The position numbers and the translations under genes were made by a program. The notes under the pieces are model-generated. The model was not told the DNA's origin and made no database searches. It saw only the letters and a list, made by a program, of their open reading frames with translations. DNA of 41,264 nucleotides, taken from assembly GCA_023417315.1 (NCBI GenBank), contig JAEZFW010000044.1, positions 1-41,264 of the forward strand, written 5' to 3'. The DNA is from Pseudomonadota bacterium (GTDB taxonomy: Bacteria; Pseudomonadota; Gammaproteobacteria; Steroidobacterales; Steroidobacteraceae). Shown here in pieces: positions 25,072-32,907 of the stretch (position 1 is its first letter; every line of letters begins with the position of its first letter).

Positions 25072-25113
25072 CCGCGCGATCGACCCTGTCGCAAAGCACC
25101 GAACGGCATCAAC

Positions 25114-25974
25114 ATGCGCTTGAGGTTACCCACGATCGCGGCAGCGCTTGTCACGCTACTCGGCCATTCCGCGCTCGCGCAGTCCCCCTGCAGGGCGCCG
25201 TCGCCGGATTGCGTCGCGATCGGCGAATGGGACATCAGCCTCAACATGGGCTATGGGGAGCGCTCGAATCCGATTCTCGGGAACGCGGATATCCCCCTCT
25301 ATCTGCTGCCGCAGATCAGCTACTACGGGGAGCGCTTCTTTCTCGAGAATCTCGAATTCGGTTTCACGTTGCTCGAAGGGCGCTCGAACACCCTCAACGT
25401 CATCGCGGCACCCGGCTACGATCGCGTCTTCTTCTTCAGCAACGATCTGCAGAACATTTTCGTCTCCGGTTCGACACTGTCGGCGAATGCCCCGCCTGAA
25501 ATCCCGCTCGAGACTGCAGACGACCCGTTCTTCGAGCTGATCGAGGAATACCCGATCCGCGGCCGTCACACGACTTATCTCGTCGGACCCGAGTGGTTGT
25601 TCCGCTTTGGCGACTTCATCGGGCAACTGGATGCGCTGCGTGAGGTCACCGGAGAGCACGACGGCTACGAGGTTCGAGCCGCGATTGCCGCGCCTATCGT
25701 ACAATCGGCGAGTTCACTGGTCGTAAGCGCAGGTTTGACGTGGAAGAGCTCGAAGCTCGTCCGGTACTACTACGGAGTCGACGATCTGTATGAGCCGGGC
25801 GCGGCGCTCAATCCGTTCATCAAGCTTGGGTTCGCGCACCCGCTCTCCGAGCGCTGGACGTTCAGCGCGTTCGTGCATCACGAGCGCCTGGACGACGCTA
25901 TTTCGGATAGCCCGATCGTCATTGAGAACAGCGTCACGACCGTCTTCGCGGGGTTCGCGTTCAAGGTTCTTTAG
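25114..25974 (+). CDS. MipA/OmpV family outer-membrane protein
   Basis: 286 residues with a signal peptide (MRLRLPTIAAALVTLLGHSALA-QS). The mature part is a beta-barrel with the MipA/OmpV pattern: GEWDISLNMGYGERSNPI, DIPLYLLPQISYYGERFFLEN and FGFTLLEG early, LRYYYGV-like LVRYYYGVDDLYEPGAALNP later, and final strands with alternating hydrophobics to FAGFAFKVL. MipA was described as a murein-synthase scaffold and OmpV as a porin; the role here is unknown. It heads a cluster with DUF3019, a response regulator and a kinase. Clusters of this composition are common, so the two-component pair probably controls envelope functions including this protein. Confidence 0.9.
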   Translation: MRLRLPTIAAALVTLLGHSALAQSPCRAPSPDCVAIGEWDISLNMGYGERSNPILGNADIPLYLLPQISYYGERFFLENLEFGFTLLEGRSNTLNVIAAPGYDRVFFFSNDLQNIFVSGSTLSANAPPEIPLETADDPFFELIEEYPIRGRHTTYLVGPEWLFRFGDFIGQLDALREVTGEHDGYEVRAAIAAPIVQSASSLVVSAGLTWKSSKLVRYYYGVDDLYEPGAALNPFIKLGFAHPLSERWTFSAFVHHERLDDAISDSPIVIENSVTTVFAGFAFKVL

Positions 25975-26359
25975 CGCTGTCGCGGCGCTATCGACGTGTC
26001 TTGCCGGCACGGCCCTCGCTGCCGATGCGACTCGGGACATCCAGTTGAAGGTCCGCCCTCGGGTGTGCACGCTCTCGGTGGATGACGATGCGTGCGAAAC
26101 CACCGTGCGAGCGGAGTGGCGGGCCAGGAAGGATGAGTCGCTTTGTCTCATTGTCGTCGATCGGCCCGATGTGCGACGGTGCTGGGAGAACTACTCGGAA
26201 GGGGTGTACAGCATCGAGCTGGCCTTCAGCGAGGACTTGACGATCCAGTTGCGCGACCCTGAGCTCGAAACCGTGCTTGCATCGCAAGCCGTGAAAGTGA
26301 TCCGAGAAGCGATCCGCTTGCGACGCAAGCGACATCAACCCTGGAACATCTTCTCCTAA
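25922..26359 (+). CDS. DUF3019 family exported protein, overlapping mipA
   Basis: About 145 residues from a proposed TTG start at 25922, inside the 3' end of the MipA gene (53-bp overlap in another frame). No ATG or GTG lies between there and the signal sequence. From this start, a basic n-region (RTASRPSSRGSRSR) and a hydrophobic stretch (FFSAVAALSTCLAGTALA-AD) make a credible signal peptide. The mature domain matches DUF3019: QLKVRPRVCTLSVDDDAC, VRAEWRARKDESLCLIV, RRCWENYSEGVYSIEL, LTIQLRDPELETVLASQAVKVI. Four Cys residues could form disulfides. Such genes usually accompany mipA and a two-component system. The start codon is the uncertain part. Confidence 0.8.
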   Translation: MRTASRPSSRGSRSRFFSAVAALSTCLAGTALAADATRDIQLKVRPRVCTLSVDDDACETTVRAEWRARKDESLCLIVVDRPDVRRCWENYSEGVYSIELAFSEDLTIQLRDPELETVLASQAVKVIREAIRLRRKRHQPWNIFS

Positions 26360-26380
26360 TGCTAACCGCTAACAACTAAC
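26360..26380 (+). repeat. Short TAACCGC-word array
   Basis: TGCTAACCGCTAACAACTAA: two to three imperfect copies beginning at the base after the DUF3019 stop codon. It has no inverted partner nearby. Confidence 0.6.
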
Positions 26381-26405
26381 CACCTCTTGTCTTGCCCTGG
26401 GTCCC

Positions 26406-27122
26406 ATGAATGCAGTGATGGCGCCGCTCATCGTGCTCGTCGAGGACGATCTTCGCTTGTCGGAGCTCGTCCGCACGTATCTCGATGCGAACGGCTTCAG
26501 AGTCTCGGTCGAACATCGCGGCGATCGCGTCCTCGACCGCGTGCAGCGCGAGAAACCGGAGCTGCTCATTCTCGACCTGGGACTGCCGGGCCGCGATGGC
26601 TTCGCAGTGTGCAGGGAAGTGCGTGCTGCGCACGATCTGCCCATTCTGATGTTGACGGCACGGGACACCGACATCGATCAAGTGCTCGGCCTCGAGCTGG
26701 GTGCTGACGACTATGTCGTGAAGCCCGTTGAGCCGCGCGTGCTCGTTGCGCGCATCAATGCGTTGCTGCGACGGCGGCGCGTCAGTCAAGGCCCCGAGCA
26801 CAAGGCCCTGCGTTTTGGAGCGCTCACGATCGACACGGCGGCACGCGCGGTGAAGCTCAATGGCGAGCTCATCGCGCTCACCAGCAACGAGTTCGATTTG
26901 TTGTATGCGCTTGCCTCGAGACCTGGCGAGATCCACTCCCGCGAATCGCTGTATCTGCACCTGTACAAACGGGAGTACGACGGGCTCGATCGCACGCTCG
27001 ACGTGCGCATCTCGCATCTGCGCAAGAAGCTCGGAGATGCCGAGGCAGCGACGAAGATTCGTACGGTCTGGGGTCACGGCTACCTGTTTGTCGCCGAGGC
27101 GTGGGGAAGCGAGGAACACTGA
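26406..27122 (+). CDS. OmpR-family response regulator (RstA-like)
   Basis: 238 residues. The receiver domain (about 7-120) has acidic residues in VEDD, phospho-acceptor Asp57 (LLILDLGLPGRDG), LTARD and the conserved Lys in VVKPVEP. The C-terminal winged helix (about 140-235) has SNEFDLLYALASRPGEIHSRE, then YDGLDRTLDVRISHLRKKLGD, then IRTVWGHGYLF. It binds DNA when phosphorylated by the kinase encoded downstream. The start is ATG 26406; Met5 at 26418 is equally possible. It belongs to the MipA/DUF3019/regulator/kinase cluster and may be co-transcribed with them despite repeat arrays in both flanking gaps. Confidence 0.94.
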   Translation: MNAVMAPLIVLVEDDLRLSELVRTYLDANGFRVSVEHRGDRVLDRVQREKPELLILDLGLPGRDGFAVCREVRAAHDLPILMLTARDTDIDQVLGLELGADDYVVKPVEPRVLVARINALLRRRRVSQGPEHKALRFGALTIDTAARAVKLNGELIALTSNEFDLLYALASRPGEIHSRESLYLHLYKREYDGLDRTLDVRISHLRKKLGDAEAATKIRTVWGHGYLFVAEAWGSEEH

Positions 27123-27130
27123 AGAGAGGG

Positions 27131-27265
27131 GCTGTAGGCTGTAGGCTCTAGACTGTAGCCAGAGAAGAAGATGGCGCGTTCAGCCATTCGTTCGGAGACA
27201 CGCCGGCGCGTGTCTTCTTCTAGCCTACAGCCTACAGCCAGAACCAGAGCCCACAGCCTACAGCC
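27131..27265. repeat. Inverted pair of CTGTAGG arrays between regulator and kinase
   Basis: The left arm (27131-27160, GCTGTAGGCTGTAGGCTCTA and onward) begins 8 nt after the regulator stop and ends in CCAGA. The right arm (27221-27265) repeats CCTACAG with a 7-nt period and ends about 5 nt before the kinase ATG. The core carries a perfect hairpin, GACACGC-cggc-GCGTGTC, at 27197-27214. Confidence 0.88.
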
Positions 27266-27269
27266 GCTC

Positions 27270-28604
27270 ATGGTCCGACACTTTCTACAAATCTATCTCC
27301 TGATCGTAGCCACCCTCGCGATTGCGAGCTGGGGACAGGAGAAGTTGTGGCAGGAGTACGGCCGCCGCACCCCCGAGGAATGGCATGAGGATACGCGCCC
27401 GCAGGCTGCGAGCCTCGTGATCGTCGAGCGGCAGCTGCAAACGATTCCTCTCGCCGAGCGCGCTGCATTCGTCGCACAGCTCGCCGAGGAAACGTCGGTG
27501 GATCTCGAGCTCTTCGACGAGCAAGACATTGCGGGCGAGGAGATCCTAGACAATCTACGCCATGGCGGAATCGCGTTCTTGCACGCCGGGAACGAAGAGA
27601 CTTGGGTTCTCAAGCGAATCGCAGACGATGGCCGCGTGCTCGCGTTTCGCTATCTCGTGCACGAGCCCAGGCGCGGCGTCCTCGATTGGGTGCTCGCGTT
27701 CATCTTCTATGCGCTGATCGCACTCGTGCTCATGATGTGGTTGTGGCCGCTCACTCGCGATCTGCGCACGCTCGAGCGGGCGACGACGCGTTTCGGCGAT
27801 CGCAACTGGAAGTTCGACGCGCACATCAAACCCGGCTCGCAGATCTTTCCGCTCGCTCAGGCCTTCAAGCGCATGGCGGCCCGGATCGACGCGTTGATTG
27901 GATCGCAGAAGGACATGTCCAATGCGATCTCACATGAGATCAAGACGCCGCTGTCGCGCATGCGCTTCGAAGTCGAGATGGCACGCTCGACCAGCGACCC
28001 TCAGCGGATCGCTCGACATTTGGACAATATCGATACCGACATCGCGGAGCTCAATACCTTCGTGAGCGCGGCGCTGGAGTACGCAATCCTCGAACGCGCA
28101 GAAGTGGCTCTGAATATCGCCGAGCATGATTTCACGTTGATTCTTCCAGCGGTCGCTGAGTCGGTGCGGCGAGGTGCACGCACGGAGTTGCCGATCGAAT
28201 GCGTCGTGGATGAGCGCGCGAGAGATGTGAGATGCGATGCGCACCTGATGGAAACCGTGCTACGCAACCTCACTTACAACGCGCTTCGCTATGCACTCGC
28301 GCGCGTTAAAGTTACTTTCGAGCTCGGCACGGATCGCTACCGATTGATCGTCGAAGACGACGGGCCTGGAGTTCCCGAGGCGGATCGCAAGCGTGTGTTC
28401 GACTCCTTCGTTCAGTTGAACGAGCCCGGCCGGGAGAAGAGCGGCTTCGGACTCGGACTTGCGATCGTCAAGCGAATCGTCGAATGGCACGGCGGTGAGG
28501 TCTGCGCGCGTCAAGCGGAACTCGGAGGGGCGGCGTTTGTGGTTGAATGGCCAATAAGAATGGGAGGACTGCCGTTGTCGTCGGGGAGGCCTGTCGGCGA
28601 GTAG
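27270..28604 (+). CDS. Sensor histidine kinase (RstB-like), partner of the OmpR-type regulator
   Basis: 444 residues from ATG 27270. A start at 27171 would only translate the CTGTAGG element. TM1 is at about 5-22, a periplasmic segment at about 23-138 and TM2 at about 139-160, then HAMP. The HisKA H-box is SNAISHEIKTPLSRMRFE (His222). The HATPase has the N-box ETVLRNLTYNALRYA, the G1 box VEDDGPGVP and the G2 box GFGLGLAIVKRIVEWHGG. The extreme C-terminus (GGLPLSSGRPVGE) is encoded by the following palindromic repeat, so the natural end was probably replaced or extended by it. It phosphorylates the regulator encoded upstream; the signal is unknown. Confidence 0.92.
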   Translation: MVRHFLQIYLLIVATLAIASWGQEKLWQEYGRRTPEEWHEDTRPQAASLVIVERQLQTIPLAERAAFVAQLAEETSVDLELFDEQDIAGEEILDNLRHGGIAFLHAGNEETWVLKRIADDGRVLAFRYLVHEPRRGVLDWVLAFIFYALIALVLMMWLWPLTRDLRTLERATTRFGDRNWKFDAHIKPGSQIFPLAQAFKRMAARIDALIGSQKDMSNAISHEIKTPLSRMRFEVEMARSTSDPQRIARHLDNIDTDIAELNTFVSAALEYAILERAEVALNIAEHDFTLILPAVAESVRRGARTELPIECVVDERARDVRCDAHLMETVLRNLTYNALRYALARVKVTFELGTDRYRLIVEDDGPGVPEADRKRVFDSFVQLNEPGREKSGFGLGLAIVKRIVEWHGGEVCARQAELGGAAFVVEWPIRMGGLPLSSGRPVGE

Positions 28605-28841
28605 GCCTGCCGTTGTCGGCGGGGAGGCCTATCGGCGGGCCAGAGTTTAGGAGCCACATCTCCACGCGTTCACTGCTGCATTCCGCATCCATGTCTGATT
28701 GGCGTCATCCCGACGGAGGTCCATTGCTGTCCGGGGAAATGAATTGAGAAGCGATGTTTCACTCGGTCTTTGCAGGCCACCCGCCGACAAGAGTCAGGCC
28801 GCCTCGCCGATAGGCCTCCCCGACGACAGCGGCAGTCCTCT
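28563..28841. repeat. Long inverted repeat overlapping the kinase 3' end
   Basis: The left arm (28563-28641) contains GGAGGACTGCCGTTGTCG and two copies of GGGGAGGCCT-TCGGCG. The right arm (28781-28841) is its approximate complement (GATAGGCCTCCCCGACGACA, then GCGGCAGTCCTC). Arms of about 60 nt surround about 140 bp without a gene. The left arm encodes the last 14 residues of the kinase. The rest of the gap up to 28987 shows nothing else except a ribosome site (GGGAGAGAG) before the next ATG. Confidence 0.85.
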
Positions 28842-28987
28842 AATGGCGCGCCCGAGGCGCGCTCATCCTTTCCCTCTGTCGCCGATCCGCGATAGGTGAC
28901 TCTTACAAGCCGCTTTAGGTACAAACGCGCCGCGGGAATGCAGAAGAAGCGCCGCATGCCGCGGAAATCAAATGGGAGAGAGCATTC

Positions 28988-29521
28988 ATGAACAAATCTA
29001 TGGTGACGGGAGCTGTGTTGGGTGCCGCGATCATCACCGCGGGCGGGGCCTTCGCCGGTTACCAGTGGTACAGCGAGCCGAAGTTCGCGGAAGTACTGGC
29101 AGTCGAGCCGATCATGGAAACCGTGCGCACGCCGCGTGAAGAATGCGAAGACTTTGCAGTGACGCACACGCGTGAAGCAAAGGATCAACACAAGATCACG
29201 GGTACCGTCGTTGGCGCCGTGGTAGGCGGCGTGCTCGGCAGCCAGGTCGGTAGCGGTGATGGCCGTAAGGTCGCGACTGCGGCGGGCGCAGCAGCGGGCG
29301 GATATGCAGGCAATCGTATTCAAGACCGCATGCAGAAGGGCAACACGTATACGACGTCCGAGCGACGTTGCAAGACCGTGTACGACACGCAGCAGAAACA
29401 GATCGGGTACGACGTTCGCTATCGCTTGGGTGAGACCGAAGGCTCGGTGCAGATGGACCGCGATCCAGGCGAACGAATCCCGGTGCAGGACGGGCAGCTC
29501 GTGCTCACGCCGGAGGTGTGA
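28988..29521 (+). CDS. Glycine-zipper 2TM (Rickettsia 17-kDa-antigen-like) envelope protein
   Basis: 177 residues from ATG 28988 with GGGAGAGAG upstream. The N-terminal hydrophobic segment (about 5-24, VTGAVLGAAIITAGGAFAG) acts as an uncleaved anchor or signal and has no lipobox Cys. The centre (about 70-108) is a glycine zipper, TGTVVGAVVGGVLGSQVGSG followed by AATAAGAAAGGYAGN, the hallmark of the SlyB/17-kDa family. The C-terminal part (ERRCKTVYDTQQKQIGYDVRYRLGE) is the usual beta-rich domain with the Cys seen in these proteins. The envelope role is undefined. It stands alone, flanked by repeat elements on both sides. Confidence 0.88.
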   Translation: MNKSMVTGAVLGAAIITAGGAFAGYQWYSEPKFAEVLAVEPIMETVRTPREECEDFAVTHTREAKDQHKITGTVVGAVVGGVLGSQVGSGDGRKVATAAGAAAGGYAGNRIQDRMQKGNTYTTSERRCKTVYDTQQKQIGYDVRYRLGETEGSVQMDRDPGERIPVQDGQLVLTPEV

Positions 29522-29530
29522 GCCCAGCCC

Positions 29531-29681
29531 GGCCAACTGGCCAACTGGCCACTGGCAACTGGCCAGAAAGCTGCTCAGACGCGATCACGAGTGATCGCGT
29601 GCTAAGAGATCGAGCACTGCTCTGCAAATGGCACAGAGGTGTTCTTCTGGATCTGGCCAGTGGCCAGTTGGCCAGTTGGCC
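29531..29681. repeat. Inverted pair of GGCCAACT arrays (element A)
   Basis: The left arm (29531-29566) has GGCCAACT and CACTGGCAACTGG words and ends in CCAGAA. The right arm (29653-29681) is its exact complement apart from one 7-nt unit, and is preceded by TTCTGG at 29645-29650. The core carries the hairpin ACGCGATCA-cgag-TGATCGCGT. It starts 9 nt after the glycine-zipper stop and ends 13 nt before the HAD stop. Confidence 0.92.
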
Positions 29682-29694
29682 GAGCTGGGCGCGG

Positions 29695-30372
29695 CTACCG
29701 CCGCGCGCCCAGCTCATCGATGTGCTTCAACAACTGCGCCGGATCCTCGAACACGCGATAGGCGCCGGCGCGCTCGAGCTCTTCCAATCCATAGCCGCCG
29801 GAGAGCACGCCCACGCCTAAGCCGCGCGCGCGTTGCGCAGCGAGCATGTCCCACACGCTGTCGCCGACGATGAAGCAACTCGAGATATCGACGCCGAGTT
29901 GCTCGGCAGCGGCCAGGAATAGATCAGGATCCGGCTTCGCATACTTCACGCGATCGCGCGTGATGATTGGGACGCGGCTCAAGTCCAGACCCAATGTTGC
30001 CATCGCCGGTCCCGCTGTTTCGAGGCGACCGCTGGTCGCAATCGCCCATGGAATCTGCGCGTCCGTCAAGAATGTGAGGAGCTCACGCGCGCCGGGTAGG
30101 GGGCGCACGTGTTGGATGCGCGCGCGATATGCAGCGGCGTGATGCTGCTGCAATCGCTCGATGCGCTCCGGCTCGATCTCGAGCCCGGTCTCACGCAACA
30201 ACATGTTCGCGAATAATCCGCCGCTCATGCCGATCTTGCGATGAATCCGCCACACGGCGAGCTCGATGCGTTCGTGCGCGAGCGCCTCGTGCCAGGCGAG
30301 GACGTGCTGATACACGCTATCGATGAGCGTGCCGTCGAGATCGAACAGGAAGGCGGATTGGAGGCGCAGCAT
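29695..30372 (-). CDS. HAD-superfamily phosphatase (phosphoglycolate phosphatase-like)
   Basis: 225 residues. Motif I is FLFDLDGTLIDS (nucleophile Asp11, acid Asp13), motif II is IATSG, the motif III Lys lies in YAKPDPDLF and motif IV is IVGDSVWDM. The helical cap lies between residues 18 and 85 (subclass I). It hydrolyses small phosphate esters in the cytosol. The closest textbook members are phosphoglycolate phosphatase and beta-phosphoglucomutase, but the substrate is not determinable. Both flanks are GGCCAACT elements, so it appears to be its own transcription unit. Confidence 0.9.
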   Translation of the reverse strand: MLRLQSAFLFDLDGTLIDSVYQHVLAWHEALAHERIELAVWRIHRKIGMSGGLFANMLLRETGLEIEPERIERLQQHHAAAYRARIQHVRPLPGARELLTFLTDAQIPWAIATSGRLETAGPAMATLGLDLSRVPIITRDRVKYAKPDPDLFLAAAEQLGVDISSCFIVGDSVWDMLAAQRARGLGVGVLSGGYGLEELERAGAYRVFEDPAQLLKHIDELGARR

Positions 30373-30386
30373 GGGTTTTCCTCGCA

Positions 30387-30529
30387 GCCAACTGGCAAGC
30401 TGGCCACTGGCAACTGGCCAGATTGTGCTACAGCGCGAGCGGCGCTGTCAGAGAGATGGCGACGTTGGGTATACCAGCACGAGCTCTTGCGCGAAAGCGT
30501 TTGGCCAATTAGCCAGTGGCCAGTTGGCC
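30387..30529. repeat. Inverted pair of GGCCAACT arrays (element B)
   Basis: The left arm (30387-30421) ends in CCAGA. The right arm (30501-30529) has TTGGCCAATTAGCCAGTGGC and onward. The core has its own hairpin, ACAGCGC-gagcg-GCGCTGT (about 30430-30448). It fills the gap between the HAD start and the ZIP stop. Confidence 0.88.
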
Positions 30530-30537
30530 GGTAAGCC

Positions 30538-30565
30538 GATGTATTGCTCAGCTGAGCAATACATC
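30538..30565. repeat. Perfect 28-nt palindrome at the ZIP gene 3' end
   Basis: GATGTATTGCTCAG followed by its exact reverse complement. It overlaps the last six codons and the stop of the ZIP gene (stop at 30548-30550, minus strand). As RNA it could form a hairpin of about 12 bp, a possible transcript end. As DNA it is a perfect two-fold site that a dimeric protein could bind. Confidence 0.85.
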
Positions 30566-31381
30566 CAAGAACACCATCAGCACCACCCCCGTCAGCAACG
30601 AGAACGTGGCGAGATTCTTGTTCTCGCCGCGATGCGTTTCCGGAATGATTTCATCGCTGATGATGAACAACATCGCGCCGGCAGCGATCCCTAAGATGAT
30701 CGGAATTGCAGGCTCAGCGATCCAGATGGCGGTGGCGCCGATCAGTCCGCCGATGGGTTCGACCAGACCGGTCAACGAGGCCACCCAAAAGGCGAGCCAT
30801 CTTCGATAGCCAATCGCGATGAGCGAGACGGCAACGGCGAGACCTTCAGGAATGTTCTGCAGGCCGATTCCGATGCCGAGCGACACTCCGTTCGCCAAGT
30901 CTTCGCCTGCGAAACCGACGCCGACCGCCATGCCTTCCGGGAAGTTGTGCAATGTGATCGCGATGACGAACAACCAGAGGCGGCTGAGATGTCCGCCTAT
31001 CGGGCCTTCGCGCCCCATTTCGAAATGCTCGTGTGGGGAGCTGCGATGGATGAGGAAGAGCATCAGCGCGCCGATAAATACGCCGATGATGACGGTGAGC
31101 ACACCGAACCCCGCGTGGCTTGCGCGCGCTTCGGCGTGCTCGACCGCGGGCTCGAGCAGAGAGAAGAACGAGGCCGCGAGCATTACGCCGGCCGCGCCAC
31201 TGATGAGCGCGTTGAGCGCCCGCGCAGACGGTCGCTTCATCAGAAAGATGCCGAATGCGCCGATCGTCGTGCCGAATCCTGCGAGCAGGCTCGCTAACGT
31301 GCCGAGCCATAAGACGTCCGAGTCGCTCGGCACAAGGGCGCTCAAGATGTCTACGAAGCTTGCATCTGACTTCAAAGCCAC
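30548..31381 (-). CDS. ZIP-family divalent metal transporter (GufA-like)
   Basis: 277 residues with eight predicted membrane helices. The two metal-site helices are recognisable: TLHNFPEGMAVGVGFAGEDL (HNFPEG) and GIGLQNIPEGLAVAVSLIAIGYRRW (QNIPEG). Family features also include SGAAGVMLAASFFSLLEPA near helix 2 and ISDEIIPETHR with EIIPE near the end. ZIP proteins move Zn, Fe or other divalent metals towards the cytosol. The metal is not predictable, and no Zur or Fur box is evident. The last codons overlap a perfect palindrome. Its start lies 10 nt from the next repeat element. Confidence 0.92.
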   Translation of the reverse strand: MALKSDASFVDILSALVPSDSDVLWLGTLASLLAGFGTTIGAFGIFLMKRPSARALNALISGAAGVMLAASFFSLLEPAVEHAEARASHAGFGVLTVIIGVFIGALMLFLIHRSSPHEHFEMGREGPIGGHLSRLWLFVIAITLHNFPEGMAVGVGFAGEDLANGVSLGIGIGLQNIPEGLAVAVSLIAIGYRRWLAFWVASLTGLVEPIGGLIGATAIWIAEPAIPIILGIAAGAMLFIISDEIIPETHRGENKNLATFSLLTGVVLMVFLDVLLS

Positions 31382-31390
31382 TCCGTCTTA

Positions 31391-31624
31391 GGCAACTGGC
31401 CGACTGGCCACTGGGTGCTGGCCAGAGCCGAGCTGCATTTGGATTCGATCCTGAGACTCGTGTAGAGGGCGAGTCTGAAAGTATGTTCGTACTTGTCGTG
31501 CTGTAACGCCAGTTGCCTGCGGTTCGATGCTCTACAATCGCGAAGGGCACCGCCCGCCGTCGTCATCTACACGGACACACCTCTGAGTCGCGCCAGCAGC
31601 CAGTGGACCAGTTGGCCAGCGGCC
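31391..31624. repeat. Inverted pair of GGCCAACT arrays (element C)
   Basis: The left arm (31391-31425, GGCAACTGGCCGACTGGCCA and onward, ending CCAGA) and right arm (31592-31624, CCAGCAGCCAGTGGACCAGT and onward) flank a 166-bp core that includes GACTCG-tgtagaggg-CGAGTC (31455-31475) and TACAAT at 31533-31538, a possible -10 element for the exonuclease gene. Confidence 0.8.
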
Positions 31625-31644
31625 TTTCCGAAGGAAGAACAATC

Positions 31645-32448
31645 GTGCGAGTGAAGCTGCATTCCTGGAACGTCAACGGCATCCGCGCCGTCGTGAAGAA
31701 GGGACTCTTCGTGCCGTATGTCAAAGCACACAAGCCAGACATCTTGTGTCTACAGGAGACGAAAGCCGAGCGGGGCCAGATCGAGATCGACCTGCCGGAT
31801 TACTGCGAGTTCTGGCATTCGGCGACGAAGAAGGGTTACTCAGGTACTGCGATCTTCTCCAGAACGGAGCCGCTCTCGGTCGTCAATGGATTTCCGAAGA
31901 CCTTTGCGAAGCGCTTCAAGTTTGCCGATGAGCTGGAGCGCGACAGCGCGGAAGAAGGCCGCCTCATCACCGCCGAGTTCGAGAAGTTCTACGTCGTCAC
32001 CGTGTACACGCCGAATGCGAAGGACGACTTGAGTCGGCTGAAGCTGCGCCACGAGCATTGGGACCCCGCCTTCCTTGCCTACTGCAAGAAGCTGGAGAAG
32101 AAGAAGCCCGTGATCTTCTGCGGCGATCTCAATGTCGCGCACACGGAGCTCGACCTTGCGAATCCAAAGTCGAATCGCGGCAGAAAGGGCTTCACCGAAG
32201 AAGAGCGCGAGGGCTTTCAGAACTTCCTCGATGCCGGCTTCGTCGACACCTTCAGAATGTTCAAAGAAGGTAACGGCCACTACACCTGGTGGAGCCAGCT
32301 CACGAATGCGCGCGCACGCAATGTGGGATGGAGAATCGATTACATCCTCGTTTCCGAGGCGCTCCGCAAGTCGGTGAAGAAAGCCGAGATTCACGCGGAC
32401 GTCATGGGGAGCGATCATTGCCCGGTGAGCGTTACGTTGGACGTTTGA
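31645..32448 (+). CDS. xth: Exodeoxyribonuclease III (xth/exoA type AP endonuclease)
   Basis: 267 residues from GTG 31645, with AAGGAAG 7 nt upstream. The longer frame from 31513 would translate element C. EEP-fold nuclease motifs in order: KLHSWNVNGIRAVVKKG, LCLQETKAE (metal-binding Glu), TVYTPNA, VIFCGDLNVAH (catalytic Asp/Asn), YTWWSQ, WRIDYILVSE and MGSDHCPVSVTL (catalytic Asp-His). It cleaves DNA at abasic sites and trims 3' ends in base-excision repair. The length is normal for the family. DUF6494 follows 14 bp downstream and may be co-transcribed. Confidence 0.95.
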   Translation: MRVKLHSWNVNGIRAVVKKGLFVPYVKAHKPDILCLQETKAERGQIEIDLPDYCEFWHSATKKGYSGTAIFSRTEPLSVVNGFPKTFAKRFKFADELERDSAEEGRLITAEFEKFYVVTVYTPNAKDDLSRLKLRHEHWDPAFLAYCKKLEKKKPVIFCGDLNVAHTELDLANPKSNRGRKGFTEEEREGFQNFLDAGFVDTFRMFKEGNGHYTWWSQLTNARARNVGWRIDYILVSEALRKSVKKAEIHADVMGSDHCPVSVTLDV

Positions 32449-32462
32449 ATCGCGGAGGCCGC

Positions 32463-32678
32463 ATGGATCAAGAAACCTTCAACCTGAGCATCCGACAGTT
32501 TCTCAAGATGGTGGGCATCAATTCGCAACGCGAAATCGAGCACGCCGTTGAAAAGGCGCTGGCGGACGGCTCATTGAGCGGGAGCGAATCTCTGAAAGCG
32601 AAGATGACGCTCGAGCTGCCTGGCGTGAAGCTGAAGGTCGATTTCGATGGTGAGATCAAGCTCGAACGAGGCACTTGA
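32463..32678 (+). CDS. DUF6494 family small protein
   Basis: 71 residues from ATG 32463, 14 bp after the exonuclease stop. The sequence DQETFNLSIRQFLKMVGINS, then QREIEHAVEKALADGSLSG, then LKAKMTLELPGVKLKVDFDG fits the DUF6494 pattern (N-terminal helical pair followed by a short beta-hairpin). It is soluble, with no signal or membrane segment. Function unknown. The tight spacing to the DNA-repair nuclease suggests one mRNA, but not necessarily a shared role. Confidence 0.85.
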   Translation: MDQETFNLSIRQFLKMVGINSQREIEHAVEKALADGSLSGSESLKAKMTLELPGVKLKVDFDGEIKLERGT

Positions 32679-32907
32679 CGCGCCGTCTGGGGTCAAGTGT
32701 AAAGACATCCGACATGGCCCTTTTCCTCATCCCCGGCCATGGAACTCCTTCATGACCGCAACGTTCCTTCCGTGTGTCGGCGTGACTAGCACATCGTCGA
32801 TCGCACGCGAGAACTAGAACGATCGGTTTGGGTACCCATACGCAGTTGGTGCGTTTGCCCACCCTCGCGTGCGAGATCGGCGGGTTGGCTTTAAGGTTCT
32901 TATCGAG

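Noticed and set aside
27171..27269. Longer start for the RstB-like kinase
   Set aside because: The 33 extra codons translate the CTGTAGG element (SLQPTARTRAHSLQP) and would precede TM1 with a non-conserved peptide.
32690..32720. GGGGTCAAGTGTAAAGACAT as an insertion-sequence or REP end
   Set aside because: It looks like ends I have seen near mobile elements, but there is no second copy, inverted partner or transposase here.
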